This document shows positions 42,010 to 54,738 of a DNA stretch of 64,000 nt, piece after piece. Numbering within the stretch: position 1 is the first letter of the stretch; the number at the start of each line of letters is the position of its first letter. Source of the stretch: Rudaea cellulosilytica DSM 22992 (GTDB lineage Bacteria; Pseudomonadota; Gammaproteobacteria; Xanthomonadales; Rhodanobacteraceae); the NCBI RefSeq assembly GCF_000378125.1, contig NZ_KB899244.1, positions 186,001 to 250,000 on the forward strand, given 5' to 3'. Both the position numbers and the translations under genes were made by a program. The notes beneath the pieces were generated by a model. That model was not told the origin of the DNA. It worked only from the letters and a program-made list of their open reading frames with translations, and did no database searches.

Positions 42010-42471
42010 TCAGTTCGGCTTTGCTACCGCGCCGAGTCGCGAAGCATGGCTGGAAACGATCTTCCATTCGCCGCCACGCTTGATCCAGGTGTCGGTGAAC
42101 TGGAAATCGCCGGTGAAGCTCTTGCCGCCCGACTCGCCCTTGAGCGAGGTGATGCCGTTGACGATCGCGGCATCGCCGTAGAAACGAATCTTTTGATCGT
42201 GGTTGCGGAACTCGCTGTAGCGCGGGTCTTGCTTCGTCGCCTCGGCGATGTCGCCGTCGCGCCCGCTCACGCCGCCACGCGAATCGGTCAATGTGTAGCG
42301 CTCATCCTCGATGCGCGCGATGGTCTTCGCGTCCGCGCTGCGGAAAGCCTCGCACAGCGCGGCTTCAGCGCGGCGCAACCCGGCCTCATCCGCGGCCTCC
42401 TGCGCGTGCAGCGTGGATTGAACGGCGACCGCACACAACAGCATCCACGTACAAATCAACGTCGATTTCAT
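42010..42471 (-). CDS. Secreted DUF4440/NTF2-like protein
   Basis: A 153-residue protein with signal peptide (MKSTLICTWMLLCAVAVQS) followed by a SnoaL/NTF2-like cone fold typical of DUF4440: LRRAEAALCEAFRSADAKTI, DERYTLTDSRGGVSGRDGD and TDTWIKRGGEWKIVSSHASR at the end. Role unknown; such domains bind small hydrophobic ligands or act as enzymes. The start is set at the signal-peptide Met; the frame is open further to 42567. Confidence 0.78.
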   Translation of the reverse strand: MKSTLICTWMLLCAVAVQSTLHAQEAADEAGLRRAEAALCEAFRSADAKTIARIEDERYTLTDSRGGVSGRDGDIAEATKQDPRYSEFRNHDQKIRFYGDAAIVNGITSLKGESGGKSFTGDFQFTDTWIKRGGEWKIVSSHASRLGAVAKPN

Positions 42472-42620
42472 CGTTCGGTCTCCGATTGAACCCATGCGAT
42501 GAAAACAAACATGCGGATTCCGAACAAGGGCCGTTCGTACTCGCAACGACAGAGCCAAGCGTTGCAATTGTTGCGCGGACTCTCGATATGTTCAGCCAGC
42601 GACCGGCGCCGGCATGCAGC

Positions 42621-43226
42621 TCAGCACTGCTGGTATTTCCAATTGCGCTGTTTGCCTTCGGCCATCCATGTGACCGCCTGCGCGACGCGGCTCGCCCGCG
42701 TTTCCGCGCGCTTGGCCTCGCTGATCCATTCAACGTATTCGCGCTTGCAGCTTGGGCTGAAGGCTTCGTACGTCACCGCCGCCTTCTTGTTTTTCTTCAA
42801 CGCTGCGGCGAGGTCATCGGGGGTTGCAGGCGCCGGCTTCGGCGCCTTGCGCGGTTTGGGTGGCGCGGCCGCGCGCTCGTCGGAAAGCTTCATCGCCTGT
42901 TTCAAGTATCCGACCAGCGTCTTCTTCGACGGCAGGTCGTTGAGCGAGGCAATGCGGCCGAACTGACCCATCGCGTCATCGCGCTTGTCCTCGTTGCCGA
43001 CCAGGCCGCGGCCGCCCCAGAATCCGAATGCGCAATGCTGCTTGAACGCGGCGATGCCGCACAGGATACGGCCGTGGTAAAGGAATGACGGCATGCCCCA
43101 CTTGATCGCCTCTTCGACCTCGGGGCAGCCCTCATGGATCACCGCGCGCAGGTATTCGAGGATCGGCCGGGCAAAGTCGGCCGACTTGGCGATGTAGGCA
43201 TCGACTCTCGAATCGTGTTTGCCCAT
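42621..43226 (-). CDS. YdeI/OmdA-family (DUF1801) protein
   Basis: A 201-residue protein: N-terminal DUF1801 domain (RPILEYLRAVIHEGCPEVEE, IKWGMPSFLYHGRILCGIAA, FKQHCAFGFWGG) and a C-terminal bacteriocin-protection YdeI/OmdA segment (LKKNKKAAVTYEAFSPSCKR, EYVEWISEAKRAETRASRV), linked by a Pro/Ala/Lys-rich hinge. YdeI relatives affect antimicrobial peptide resistance in enterobacteria; the molecular role is unknown. The ATG at 43226 has GGAGTAG upstream. Next to lysS, 74 bases apart on the same strand. Confidence 0.85.
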   Translation of the reverse strand: MGKHDSRVDAYIAKSADFARPILEYLRAVIHEGCPEVEEAIKWGMPSFLYHGRILCGIAAFKQHCAFGFWGGRGLVGNEDKRDDAMGQFGRIASLNDLPSKKTLVGYLKQAMKLSDERAAAPPKPRKAPKPAPATPDDLAAALKKNKKAAVTYEAFSPSCKREYVEWISEAKRAETRASRVAQAVTWMAEGKQRNWKYQQC

Positions 43227-43300
43227 GCATCTACTCCTGCACTCGTCCCTGATCACGAGATCAAGAAGCGTCCATCCATGGCCGCACTTTTCAACAAATC

Positions 43301-44824
43301 CTATGCTTCGGGGCGCATGTATGGAAACAGCAGTACATCGCGAATCGAGGGGACGTCGGCGAGCAGCATGACCAGGCGGTCGATGCCGACGCCGAGGCCG
43401 CCGGTCGGCGGCAGGCCGACCTCGAGCGCGCGGATGTAGTCGGCATCGAAATGCATCGCCTCGTCGTCGCCGGAGTCCTTGGCTTCGACCTGCGCCTTGA
43501 AGCGCGCAGCCTGGTCTTCCGGATCGTTCAATTCCGAAAAACCATTTGCGATTTCCTTGCCGCCGATGAACAGTTCGAAGCGGTCGGTGACTTCGGGGTC
43601 GTGGTCATTCGCGCGCGCGAGCGGCGAGACTTCGGTCGGATGCGTGGTGATGAAGGTCGGTTGGATCAGCGTCTGCTCGACCGTCTTCTCGAAGATTTCG
43701 AGCACGATCTTGCCCCAGCCATAGCCGGACTTCACATGTACACCGAGCGCCTGCGCATGCGCCGCGATCTTGGCGCGATCGCGCAGGTCCGCGCGTGCGA
43801 TCTGCGGGTTGTGTTCGAGCACGGCGTCTTCCATCTTCCAGCGGCGGAACGCGGGGCCGACATCGATCTCGCGCTCTTCCCAGGTCAGCGCAGTCCTGCC
43901 GACCACGTCGCGCGCCGCGGTGCGGATCATTTCCTCTGTGATGTCCATGATCTCGTTGTACGTGGCGTAGGCCTGGTACAGCTCGAGCATGGTGAACTCG
44001 GGATTGTGCCGCGTCGACACGCCCTCGTTGCGGAAATTGCGGTTGATTTCGTAGACGCGCTCGAAGCCGCCGACGGTGAGACGCTTGAGGTACAACTCCG
44101 GCGCGACGCGCAGGTAGAGGTCGAGATCGAGCGCATTGTGGTGCGTGACGAACGGCCGCGCGGTCGCACCGCCGGGGATCACATGCATCATCGGCGTTTC
44201 GACTTCGAGGAAGCGCTTCGCGTCGAGAAAGTTGCGCAGATGGCGCACAATTTTGGAGCGCAGCTCGAACACGCGCCGCGATTCGGGCGTGACGATCAGG
44301 TCGACATAGCGCTGGCGATAGCGTTGTTCGACGTCGGCCATGCCATGCCACTTGTCCGGCAGCGGGCGCAGCGACTTGGTCAGCAGGCGCAGCTTGTCCA
44401 CCTTGACCGAAAGCTCGCCGGTCTTGGTGCGCATCAGCGCGCCCTCGGCGCCGACGATGTCGCCGATGTCCCAAGTCTTGAACGGCTTGTACGTTTCCTC
44501 GCCGACCGTGTTGATCTGCACGAACAACTGGATGCGACCGGTCATGTCCTGGATGTGCACGAACGCGAGCTTGCCGGTGTCGCGCTTGCTCATCATGCGG
44601 CCGGACACCTTCACACGGCGCGCCGCGGCCTCGACTTCTTCGGCCGTCTTTCCATCGAACTCGGTGACCAGATCGCCCGCAAACGCATCCGGCGCGAAGT
44701 CGTTCGGAAATGCGATGCCTTGCGCGCGCAGCGCACGCAGCTTCTCGCGGCGCTCGGCGATCAGCTTGTTTTCGTCCTGCGGAGTCGCAGTCGTTGTCGT
44801 CGCTTGTGGTTCGTTGCCACTCAT
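43301..44824 (-). CDS. lysS: Lysyl-tRNA synthetase (class II)
   Basis: A 507-residue class II synthetase. N-terminal OB-fold for the anticodon (about 50-160), motif 1 in [20 protein letters not shown], motif 2 [18 protein letters not shown] near residues 262-279, and motif 3 [20 protein letters not shown] near the end. All class II LysS features are intact. It is downstream of prfB on the same strand (23-base gap), the conserved prfB-lysS operon, and the pair also neighbours the rpf genes in xanthomonads. Confidence 0.98.
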   Translation of the reverse strand: MSGNEPQATTTTATPQDENKLIAERREKLRALRAQGIAFPNDFAPDAFAGDLVTEFDGKTAEEVEAAARRVKVSGRMMSKRDTGKLAFVHIQDMTGRIQLFVQINTVGEETYKPFKTWDIGDIVGAEGALMRTKTGELSVKVDKLRLLTKSLRPLPDKWHGMADVEQRYRQRYVDLIVTPESRRVFELRSKIVRHLRNFLDAKRFLEVETPMMHVIPGGATARPFVTHHNALDLDLYLRVAPELYLKRLTVGGFERVYEINRNFRNEGVSTRHNPEFTMLELYQAYATYNEIMDITEEMIRTAARDVVGRTALTWEEREIDVGPAFRRWKMEDAVLEHNPQIARADLRDRAKIAAHAQALGVHVKSGYGWGKIVLEIFEKTVEQTLIQPTFITTHPTEVSPLARANDHDPEVTDRFELFIGGKEIANGFSELNDPEDQAARFKAQVEAKDSGDDEAMHFDADYIRALEVGLPPTGGLGVGIDRLVMLLADVPSIRDVLLFPYMRPEA

Positions 44825-44847
44825 CGGATTCGTTCCAAAAACAAAAC

Positions 44848-45973
44848 TTAAGCGTCGGTGCGCTTCGCGCCAGCTTCGAGACCGGCCTTCAAACTGCCCT
44901 CGATGAACTCGTCGATATCGCCGTCGAGCACTTTCTGCGTATCGCTGCGCTCGATGCCGGTGCGCAGGTCCTTGATCCGCGACTGGTCGAGCACGTAGTT
45001 GCGGATTTGGCTGCCCCAGCCGATATCCGACTTCGTCGCCTCGACCTTGTCTTTCTCAGCGTTGCGCTTCTGCACCTCGAGTTCGTACAGCTTCGCTTTG
45101 AGCATCTTCATCGCACGATCGCGGTTCGCATGCTGCGAGCGCTCGGTTTGACAGGCGACGACGACGCCCGTCGGCACATGCGTGATGCGCACGGCCGATT
45201 CGGTCTTGTTGACGTGCTGGCCGCCGGCGCCCGAAGAACGATACACGTCGGTCCTCAGGTCAGCCGGGTTGATGTCGATGTCAATGTCGTCGTCGACTTC
45301 GGGTGAGACGAACACCGAAGTGAAGCTCGTATGCCGGCGGTTGTCCGAATCGAACGGCGACTTGCGCACGAGCCGGTGCACGCCGATCTCGGTCTTGAGC
45401 CAGCCGTAGGCGTACTCGCCCTCGACCCGGAACGTCGCGCTCTTGATGCCGGCGACTTCGCCCGCAGAGGCTTCCATCAACTCGGCCTTCCAGCCCTTGT
45501 TCTCGGCCCAGCGCAAATACATGCGCAGCAGCATTTCGGCCCAGTCCTGCGCCTCGGTGCCGCCGGCGCCGGCCTGGATGTCGACGAAGGCATTGTGCGA
45601 ATCCATCTTGCCCGAGAACATGCGCTGGAATTCGAGCGTCTCGACATGTCGGGACAGTTTGTCGACGTCGTCGGATACCGCCTGCGCGGTACCTTCGTCG
45701 TTTTCGGCATCGGCCAGTTGCAGCAGCTCGTCGGCGCCGCCAAGGCTCTCGGTCAGCTCGCGGATGCCGGTCACGATTTTGTCGAGCGATGCGCGCTCCT
45801 TGCCGAGATTCTGCGCGCGTTGCGGATCGTCCCAGATGTTGGGATTTTCGAGTTCGCGGCTTACCTCTTCGAGACGTTCGGCTTTCGTCTCGTAGTCAAA
45901 GATACCCCCTAAGCGAGGCGACACGCGCCCGCAGGTCCGCAATGCGGGCGTGGATGGGGTTGGTTTCGATCAT
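44848..45973 (-). CDS. prfB: Peptide chain release factor 2 (with programmed +1 frameshift)
   Basis: Release factor for UGA and UAA. The gene is read in two frames: 25 codons from the ATG at 45973 ([20 protein letters not shown] followed by LRGYL), then a UGA at 45896-45898 which the ribosome passes by a +1 slip, continuing [12 protein letters not shown] in the new frame to the end (about 374 residues in total). The RF2 recognition tripeptide SPF is in RKSPFDSDN and the catalytic GGQ in [13 protein letters not shown]. Annotating only the long downstream frame from 45942 would give a wrong N-terminus. Autoregulated by RF2 level. lysS follows. Confidence 0.97.
45896..45910 (-). promoter_or_regulatory. 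prfB recoding site
   Basis: Reading on the minus strand: an internal Shine-Dalgarno AGGGGG (45910-45905), TAT, then the slippery CTT-TGA (45901-45896), the classic autoregulatory frameshift element AGGGGGTATCTTTGAC found in most bacterial prfB genes. Confidence 0.96.
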
Positions 45974-46099
45974 GATGCAACACGAGTGAAAAGTCGGTCG
46001 CGAAGGATAGCAGGTGGCGCAGGTCAACGAGTAGACCGCAAAGCCGTCGACGGCTCCCGGCCCGGCTGTGCCTTTCCGACTTCTTCAGCGAGCGACGGC

Positions 46100-47197
46100 T
46101 CACCTAGCCCGTGCGAAGTCGCTGATCCAGTTCGTCTCCCAGGTCTTGCCACCGTCGGCCGAGCAAGCCTGTTCCCAGCGCGACGAGTTCGCGGTGATGC
46201 GCGACCAGATGACGCGGGTCTTGATCGGACGTCCGTCGAGCTCATCGTCGGCGAGCAGTGTACCCACGCCGTCGACGAAGGCGCCGCGCTGTGGCGAAGT
46301 GAATTGCGTCGGGTTGCGGCCGTCGAGCCACCAGCTCGACCATTGCTTCGACTTGGGATCGAAGGTGCGCATACCGATGCCGCGGATCGTGCCGCTGGGG
46401 GCATTCATCACGTTGTCGCCGACATTGCCGTGGCCGCCGAGGACCGGCCAGTTCACGAGGGTACCGTCGAACTCGTCCCAGTCGTTGCTGCCGGCCAGCC
46501 GCTGCCGCAGCTTGCGATGCTGCACCTTCCAGCTACCGACCAGAAACGAGAAATCCTTGGGCGCGTCGGGCAGCAGCGCAACCGGGCTCGGCTTGGGCGA
46601 CGTGCGCGTGAACCAGTTGCGCCAGTTGATCTCCCAGGTTTTGCCGTCATCCGCGGAGAACGCCTGCTCCCACCACGGCCGCTTGCCGTGCAGGTCCTGC
46701 CATTTGAAGCGCATGATGATGGGGCGCCCCTTGAAGTCGGCTTTGCCGAGGAACGTGCCAAGGCCGTTCTCGAAGCGGCCGCGCACCGGCACGTCGATGA
46801 CTGCGGGTTCGCGTCCGTCGACCCACCAGATCGCCCATAGATCCGTTGCCGGGTCGTACGCGCGCACGGTCAAGCCGCGGTATGTTCCTCCGGGCAACTC
46901 CACAATGTTGTCGTCGATGTTGCCCAGTCCACCCAAGGCGAGCCACAGCGAGCTTTTGCCGGCGAATTCTTCCCAATGCGTGTCGCCGACGAGGCGTTCC
47001 TTCAACCGGCGATGAAAGACGTCCCAACTTCCGACGAGCCAGTCCCAGTCGTGCGCGCGCAGGGCGAGATCCGGACCTGCAGCCACATTCGCGCCGGTTG
47101 GCGCCGACAGTGCACGCAATGAAGGCCAACCCGTGGCAACCACACCACCCGAGCAAGCCAGGAGGGTCAGGAACTCGCGACGCGTCTGCACAACCAT
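46100..47197 (-). CDS. Tat-exported protein with duplicated hypothetical domain
   Basis: A 365-residue protein that begins MVVQTRREFLTLLACSGGVV, a twin-arginine signal (RR-x-F-L). The mature part is two copies of a 150-residue domain: copy 1 LVGSWDVFHRRLKERLVG to FSADDGKTWEINWRNWF, copy 2 LVGSWKVQHRKLRQRLAG to CSADGGKTWETNWISDFA. They share WLVGSW, HxxLxxRL, NVxDNVM/NIDDNIV, W.DGR and DGKTWE blocks, so an internal duplication is clear. The start at 47197 follows GAGGA; longer starts in the frame would bury the Tat signal. Unknown function, related in style to DUF1579-like proteins (see 41445). Divergent from a LysR-type regulator. Inserted between prfB and recJ. Confidence 0.82.
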   Translation of the reverse strand: MVVQTRREFLTLLACSGGVVATGWPSLRALSAPTGANVAAGPDLALRAHDWDWLVGSWDVFHRRLKERLVGDTHWEEFAGKSSLWLALGGLGNIDDNIVELPGGTYRGLTVRAYDPATDLWAIWWVDGREPAVIDVPVRGRFENGLGTFLGKADFKGRPIIMRFKWQDLHGKRPWWEQAFSADDGKTWEINWRNWFTRTSPKPSPVALLPDAPKDFSFLVGSWKVQHRKLRQRLAGSNDWDEFDGTLVNWPVLGGHGNVGDNVMNAPSGTIRGIGMRTFDPKSKQWSSWWLDGRNPTQFTSPQRGAFVDGVGTLLADDELDGRPIKTRVIWSRITANSSRWEQACSADGGKTWETNWISDFARAR

Positions 47198-47293
47198 GGA
47201 AATCCTCGTTTGCACCGAGCTGGTCGGCATAGCGTGCCCGCGGGTGCGCATGGTTGACAACGCAGAAATCCGGCTACAGGCTAAGGCAGACTT

Positions 47294-48238
47294 ATGCTAA
47301 ATCCCCGCCGCCTTCCCTCGCTGGCTTCGATCCGCGCTTTCGAGGCGGCGGCACGCCATGGCAGCTTCGCCAAGGCGGCGCAGGAGCTGGACACCACGGC
47401 CGCTTCGGTGAGCTATCACGTACGCTGCCTCGAACGAGAAACCGGCGTTCGCTTGTTCGTGCGCTTCGCCCAACATGTGGAGTTGACCCAACCCGGTGCG
47501 CTGGTCGCACGCGAAGCGACAACGGCATTCGATTCTCTACGCGCAAGCTTCCTGCACGCGGCTAACGCCGAAGAGACGCGCCTGTCGCTCACGACCCTGC
47601 CCAGCCTGGGCACGAGCTGGCTGACACCGAAGCTCGGACGCTTCCGCGCGAAACACGCGGACATCGCGTTGGAAATCGACCTCTCCGCCGATGCCCAGGA
47701 TCTGAGCGGCGGTCGCTATGACGCAGCGATCCGCAATGGCCATGGCGGTTGGCCGGGCCTGCGTACGCACGAACTGTTCCCGAGCGTCTTCATGCCGCTG
47801 TGCTCGCCCGCGTTGAAGGAGGCGGCCAAGGCGCTCGAAGATCCGCAGCGGGCGCTCGAGGTGCCCTTGCTGGGACGTCCGGACTGGTGGGCCTTGTGGT
47901 ATCGCGCGCGCGGCCGCGCAGACCTGCCCGCTTCCAGCCACTTCGGTCCGTTGCTTTCCGCGGAATACCTCGACATCGCAGCCGCCGTGGCCGGGCAAGG
48001 CATCGCGATCGGGTCGCCGATCCTGTTCCGCACCGAAATCGACGCGGGCCGTCTCATCCCCGCACACGATTTGGTCGTCGGTACCGGCCGCATATTCTGG
48101 TTTGCCTATCCGATCGCACGCGAGCAAAGCCGCAAGATCGGCGCGTTTCGCGACTGGCTCGCGGACGAGGCGTCGCGCGATCGGCATGCCGCGCACATGT
48201 TCCTGCGCAAGCTCAAGACTGTCGAATCCGCCCCCTGA
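47294..48238 (+). CDS. LysR-family transcriptional regulator (GcvA-like)
   Basis: A 314-residue regulator: N-terminal winged HTH in SIRAFEAAARHGSFAKAAQE and ASVSYHVRCLERETGVRLFV, and a C-terminal periplasmic-binding-protein-like effector domain (LSLTTLPSLGTSWLTPKLGR). The helix layout is most like the GcvA/AmpR subgroup. It is divergent from the Tat-exported gene with a 96-base shared control region, the usual layout when a LysR protein controls its divergent neighbour and itself. The inducer is unknown. Convergent with recJ. Confidence 0.92.
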   Translation: MLNPRRLPSLASIRAFEAAARHGSFAKAAQELDTTAASVSYHVRCLERETGVRLFVRFAQHVELTQPGALVAREATTAFDSLRASFLHAANAEETRLSLTTLPSLGTSWLTPKLGRFRAKHADIALEIDLSADAQDLSGGRYDAAIRNGHGGWPGLRTHELFPSVFMPLCSPALKEAAKALEDPQRALEVPLLGRPDWWALWYRARGRADLPASSHFGPLLSAEYLDIAAAVAGQGIAIGSPILFRTEIDAGRLIPAHDLVVGTGRIFWFAYPIAREQSRKIGAFRDWLADEASRDRHAAHMFLRKLKTVESAP

Positions 48239-48262
48239 GGCGGTGCCGTTCCTTCGATCCGT

Positions 48263-50020
48263 TTAGACGGCTTTTTCGACGTGCCGCAGCAGCAATTGCA
48301 GGCGGCGTGTGCCGTTCCATTCGTTGACCTCGAGCGCGTAGGCGGTGCGCAGGCGCGATGGCGGCGGTGTACCGTCGTAGCCGCCGAACCACATCGCCTC
48401 GACCGGCGCGGCGAGGCCATCGCGCAGCAGGCGCAGGCGCAGATGCGTTTCGCCGACGACGCGCCAATCGACGAGTACGAACTCACCATCGAACAGCGGC
48501 TCGGGAAACGCCTGCCCCCATGGCCCCGCATAGCGAAGCTGTTCGGCCAGATCGAGGGTGAGATCGTCCGCGCCGAGTTCGCCGTCGGTCAGCAGTACCG
48601 AATCGAGCTGCTCCGGGGCGATGCGCTCGCGCGCGACCATGTCGAACAATTCGCCGAAGCGGACAATGTTCGCGCGATCCAGGCTCAGTCCGGCCGCCAT
48701 CGCGTGGCCACCGTAGCGCTGCAGCAAACCCGGCGCGCGCGCATCGATCTCGGCCAAGGCATCGCGCAAGTGGAATCCGTCGATCGAACGGCCGGAGGCC
48801 TTCACTTCATCGCTGCCTTCGCCGGCCGGCGCACAAGCGATCACCGGGCGGCTGAACCGCTCCTTGAGCTTCGAAGCAACCAGGCCGACGACGCCGTGAT
48901 GCCAATCCGGCTCGTGCAAGACCATGCCGACCGGCAGGGACTGCGGGCCACGTTGTGCGAGCCATTGTTCTACTGCAGCTTCCGCTTGCTCGACCATGCC
49001 GGCCTGCAAATCGCGGCGTTCGTGGTTGATTGCCGACAGCATGTCAGCCAGTCTGCGTGCTTGCGCCGGGTCATCAGTCAGCAGACACTCGATTCCGAGG
49101 CGGATATCTTCGAGACGACCAGCCGCATTGATGCGCGGACCGACGACGAAGCCGAGATCGCTCGCCACCACACGCGCGGGATCACGCTTGCCGCTCGCCA
49201 TCAGTGCGGCGATCCCGGCGCAGCCACGGCCGGCGCGAATGCGCTTCAAGCCGGCCTCGACGAGGATGCGGTTGTTGCGATCGAGCGGCACGAGGTCGGC
49301 GACGGTGCCGAGCGCGACCAGATCGAGCAGGGTCGACAGATCGGGTTCGGGCAAGTGACGTTCGGCAAAAAGACCTTGCGCACGCAGATGCCCACGCAGG
49401 GCAATCAGCAGGTAAAACATCACGCCGACGCCGGCCAGCGCCTTGCTCGGAAACGCATCACCGTCGAGATTCGGATTCACGATCGCATCGGCTTCGGGCA
49501 GAGTCTCACCCGGCAAGTGATGGTCGGTCACAATCACCCGCAAACCTTGTGCCTTCGCGGCCGCCACGCCCGCATGCGCGGCGACACCGTTGTCCACGGT
49601 GATCAACAATCCGTGACCGACGAGCCGCGGATTGCGCGCGATGAGTTCGTCGACTAGCGCAGCGCTCAAACCGTAGCCATGGGTGAAGCGATTCGGTACG
49701 CCGTATTCGACGCGCGTCGCGCCGAGCATGCGCAGGCCACGCATGGCTACGGCGGTTCCGGTCGCGCCATCGGCGTCGAAATCGCCAACGATCACGATGG
49801 GAGCATCCGCGCGCAGCGCGGCCTCGATCAGTTCGCAAGCATGCGTCGCGCCGCCGAGCTGTGTCGGCGCCAGCAGTGCAGCGAGGCGATGCTCGATTTC
49901 ATTCGGCGAGATGATGCCGCGCGCAGCGAAAATCCGAGCCAGAACCGGGTGCGGCGACGACGGCCAATCACCAGGCGTGGCGGGCACAGTGCGGCGTTGG
50001 ATGCGCGGCCGCGCGATCAC
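48263..50020 (-). CDS. recJ: Single-stranded-DNA-specific exonuclease RecJ
   Basis: 5'-3' exonuclease in mismatch and recombinational repair. The 585-residue product has the DHH-phosphoesterase motifs VGDFDADGATG, LITVDNGVAA and VTDHHLPGETL in order, the LVALGTVADLVPL stretch, and a DHHA1 domain (GVVGLVASKLKERFSRPVI, KASGRSIDGFHLRDAL). Start is a GTG at 50020 that overlaps the rpfE TGA (GTGA), so recJ is translationally coupled to rpfE. This pair is typical of xanthomonads. Confidence 0.97.
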   Translation of the reverse strand: MIARPRIQRRTVPATPGDWPSSPHPVLARIFAARGIISPNEIEHRLAALLAPTQLGGATHACELIEAALRADAPIVIVGDFDADGATGTAVAMRGLRMLGATRVEYGVPNRFTHGYGLSAALVDELIARNPRLVGHGLLITVDNGVAAHAGVAAAKAQGLRVIVTDHHLPGETLPEADAIVNPNLDGDAFPSKALAGVGVMFYLLIALRGHLRAQGLFAERHLPEPDLSTLLDLVALGTVADLVPLDRNNRILVEAGLKRIRAGRGCAGIAALMASGKRDPARVVASDLGFVVGPRINAAGRLEDIRLGIECLLTDDPAQARRLADMLSAINHERRDLQAGMVEQAEAAVEQWLAQRGPQSLPVGMVLHEPDWHHGVVGLVASKLKERFSRPVIACAPAGEGSDEVKASGRSIDGFHLRDALAEIDARAPGLLQRYGGHAMAAGLSLDRANIVRFGELFDMVARERIAPEQLDSVLLTDGELGADDLTLDLAEQLRYAGPWGQAFPEPLFDGEFVLVDWRVVGETHLRLRLLRDGLAAPVEAMWFGGYDGTPPPSRLRTAYALEVNEWNGTRRLQLLLRHVEKAV

Positions 50021-50952
50021 GCCGTTGCCTTCGCGCGCCGCCAGAAACGCCAGCGATGGGCGGGTTTGACGACGTAACGCTCACCGCTTTCGAACAGCAG
50101 ATCGAGTTGCGCGATTTGCCCGCGCTGCAAAGCGTCGGCCATCGGCCTGAGCCAATCGCGATCGAGCGCGGCGACGTCACGCTGATCGGCGAGATCGACG
50201 AGTATCGATTGCTTCTGTCCTGCGTCCCACGGAAAGGGGGTTTCCTGTTGCCGCGGGAAAAACAGTACTCCGCCCAGCTTGGCCAACGATACGACGACTT
50301 CGTCATCGCTGACGATGCGATCGAATCCGCAGTGCGCTCGTTGTGGCAATACGCCCGCCCCCCAGAACCACAGGCTGTTCACCGACGGCAACCCGCGTCG
50401 CGCGCGTTGCGCGTTGACCGGATGTTGGGTCAAGGTAATCTGCGCTTCATTGAGCAGGCTGCGCCAGCGACGCGCGTCGTCGCCTTCGGGCAAATGGTTG
50501 GCGAGGTCGTCGCCGAGCGCCTCTTCGGGCGCAGAAAACTTCGGCAGCTTCGCGCCGCGCTCGCAGCGCAGATACCAGCGTTCGGCATGCGGTGCGTCGA
50601 ACACGAATCCGGCATCGCCGAACAACGGCTTCAACGTCTGCGCAAACGCTTCGGTCTCGTCAGCCGACAAACCCACGTTTCCGCAAGCAAGCAGGCGCAA
50701 CGTCACGGCATCTGCCATCACGTACGCCGGGTCCGCACGCAACCACCGCGCTTCGCCGGCATCGTCCGCATCGATGCTGCGAGTCAGTGCCGCGGTCGGC
50801 AACTCGGCAGCATCAATCTCGAAACATTCGCGCAGCGCCGCCTCGCGCCCGTGCGCCGCATCGGCCCGGCGATCGCCGCGCGCGAGCCAATGCGCGACGG
50901 TCGTCGTAGCTTGCAGATGTCTGCGTGCAGGCAGCAGCAGGCTCAGTCGCAT
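50017..50952 (-). CDS. rpfE: RpfE-like protein (COG4255; often labelled phosphoglycerate mutase)
   Basis: A 311-residue protein of the COG4255 type found between greA and recJ in xanthomonads, where it is named RpfE after a mild exoenzyme phenotype; database labels as cofactor-independent phosphoglycerate mutase are from weak similarity. Visible features: LLLPARRHL N-terminus, WLRADPAYVMADAVTLRLLA, FDAPHAERWYLRCER, NEAQITLTQHPVNAQRARRG and SVNSLWFWGAGVLP. The latter W-rich block is the strongest family mark. No catalytic motif of a true mutase is evident. Molecular role unknown. 30 bases downstream of greA, overlapping recJ. Confidence 0.8.
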   Translation of the reverse strand: MRLSLLLPARRHLQATTTVAHWLARGDRRADAAHGREAALRECFEIDAAELPTAALTRSIDADDAGEARWLRADPAYVMADAVTLRLLACGNVGLSADETEAFAQTLKPLFGDAGFVFDAPHAERWYLRCERGAKLPKFSAPEEALGDDLANHLPEGDDARRWRSLLNEAQITLTQHPVNAQRARRGLPSVNSLWFWGAGVLPQRAHCGFDRIVSDDEVVVSLAKLGGVLFFPRQQETPFPWDAGQKQSILVDLADQRDVAALDRDWLRPMADALQRGQIAQLDLLFESGERYVVKPAHRWRFWRRAKATA

Positions 50953-50982
50953 GGGAAACGCCGGGCCGCGCGGTCGTGTTGC

Positions 50983-51462
50983 TCAGATCTCGTAGCGCAC
51001 GGCCACGATCTCGTAGCTCTTCACGCCGTTCGGCGCCTGAAACTCGAAGCTGTCACCTTCGTTCTTGCCGATCAACGCGCGCGCGAGCGGTGAGTTCACC
51101 GCGATCAGGCTCTGCTTGATGTCGGCCTCGAGATCGCCAACGATCTGATAGGTCACTTCACTCCCGCTCGCTTCGTCGACGAGATCGACCGTCGCACCGA
51201 ACACGATCCTGCCGTTCGGATTGAGGCGGGAAGTATCGATCACTTCCGCGTAGCTCAGCGCCGCCTCGAGTTCCTGGATTCGGCCCTCGATGAAACCCTG
51301 CAGCTCGCGTGCGGCATGGTATTCGGCATTCTCCTTCAAGTCGCCGTGCGCGCGCGCCTCGGCGATCGCGGCGATGATGCGCGGGCGCTCGCTGGATTTG
51401 AGGCGTTCGAGTTCGCCGCGCAGGCGCTCGGCGCCCTTGGCGGTCAGCGGCGCACGCTTCAT
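50983..51462 (-). CDS. greA: Transcription elongation factor GreA
   Basis: Stimulates cleavage of backtracked RNA by RNA polymerase. The 159-residue product has the coiled-coil N-terminal hairpin with the acidic tip ([20 protein letters not shown], Asp/Glu tip residues) and the FKBP-like C-terminal domain ([20 protein letters not shown]). Length and sequence are canonical. 10 bases downstream of carB, so likely in the carAB-greA-rpfE-recJ transcript, an order shared with xanthomonads. Confidence 0.97.
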   Translation of the reverse strand: MKRAPLTAKGAERLRGELERLKSSERPRIIAAIAEARAHGDLKENAEYHAARELQGFIEGRIQELEAALSYAEVIDTSRLNPNGRIVFGATVDLVDEASGSEVTYQIVGDLEADIKQSLIAVNSPLARALIGKNEGDSFEFQAPNGVKSYEIVAVRYEI

Positions 51463-51472
51463 TCTTTCGTCC

Positions 51473-54712
<3,240 letters not shown>

Positions 54713-54738
54713 TTTCTATCGTCGTTGGAAATACTGGC

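Noticed and set aside
45909-46103. Separate small gene upstream of prfB on the minus strand
   Set aside because: The real upstream reading is the first 25 codons of prfB in another frame, explained by the recoding site.
48257-48277. Short stem plus T run after the LysR gene (ccgtttagacggcttttt)
   Set aside because: Only a 4-base stem; too weak to call a terminator, and it lies in the recJ stop region.
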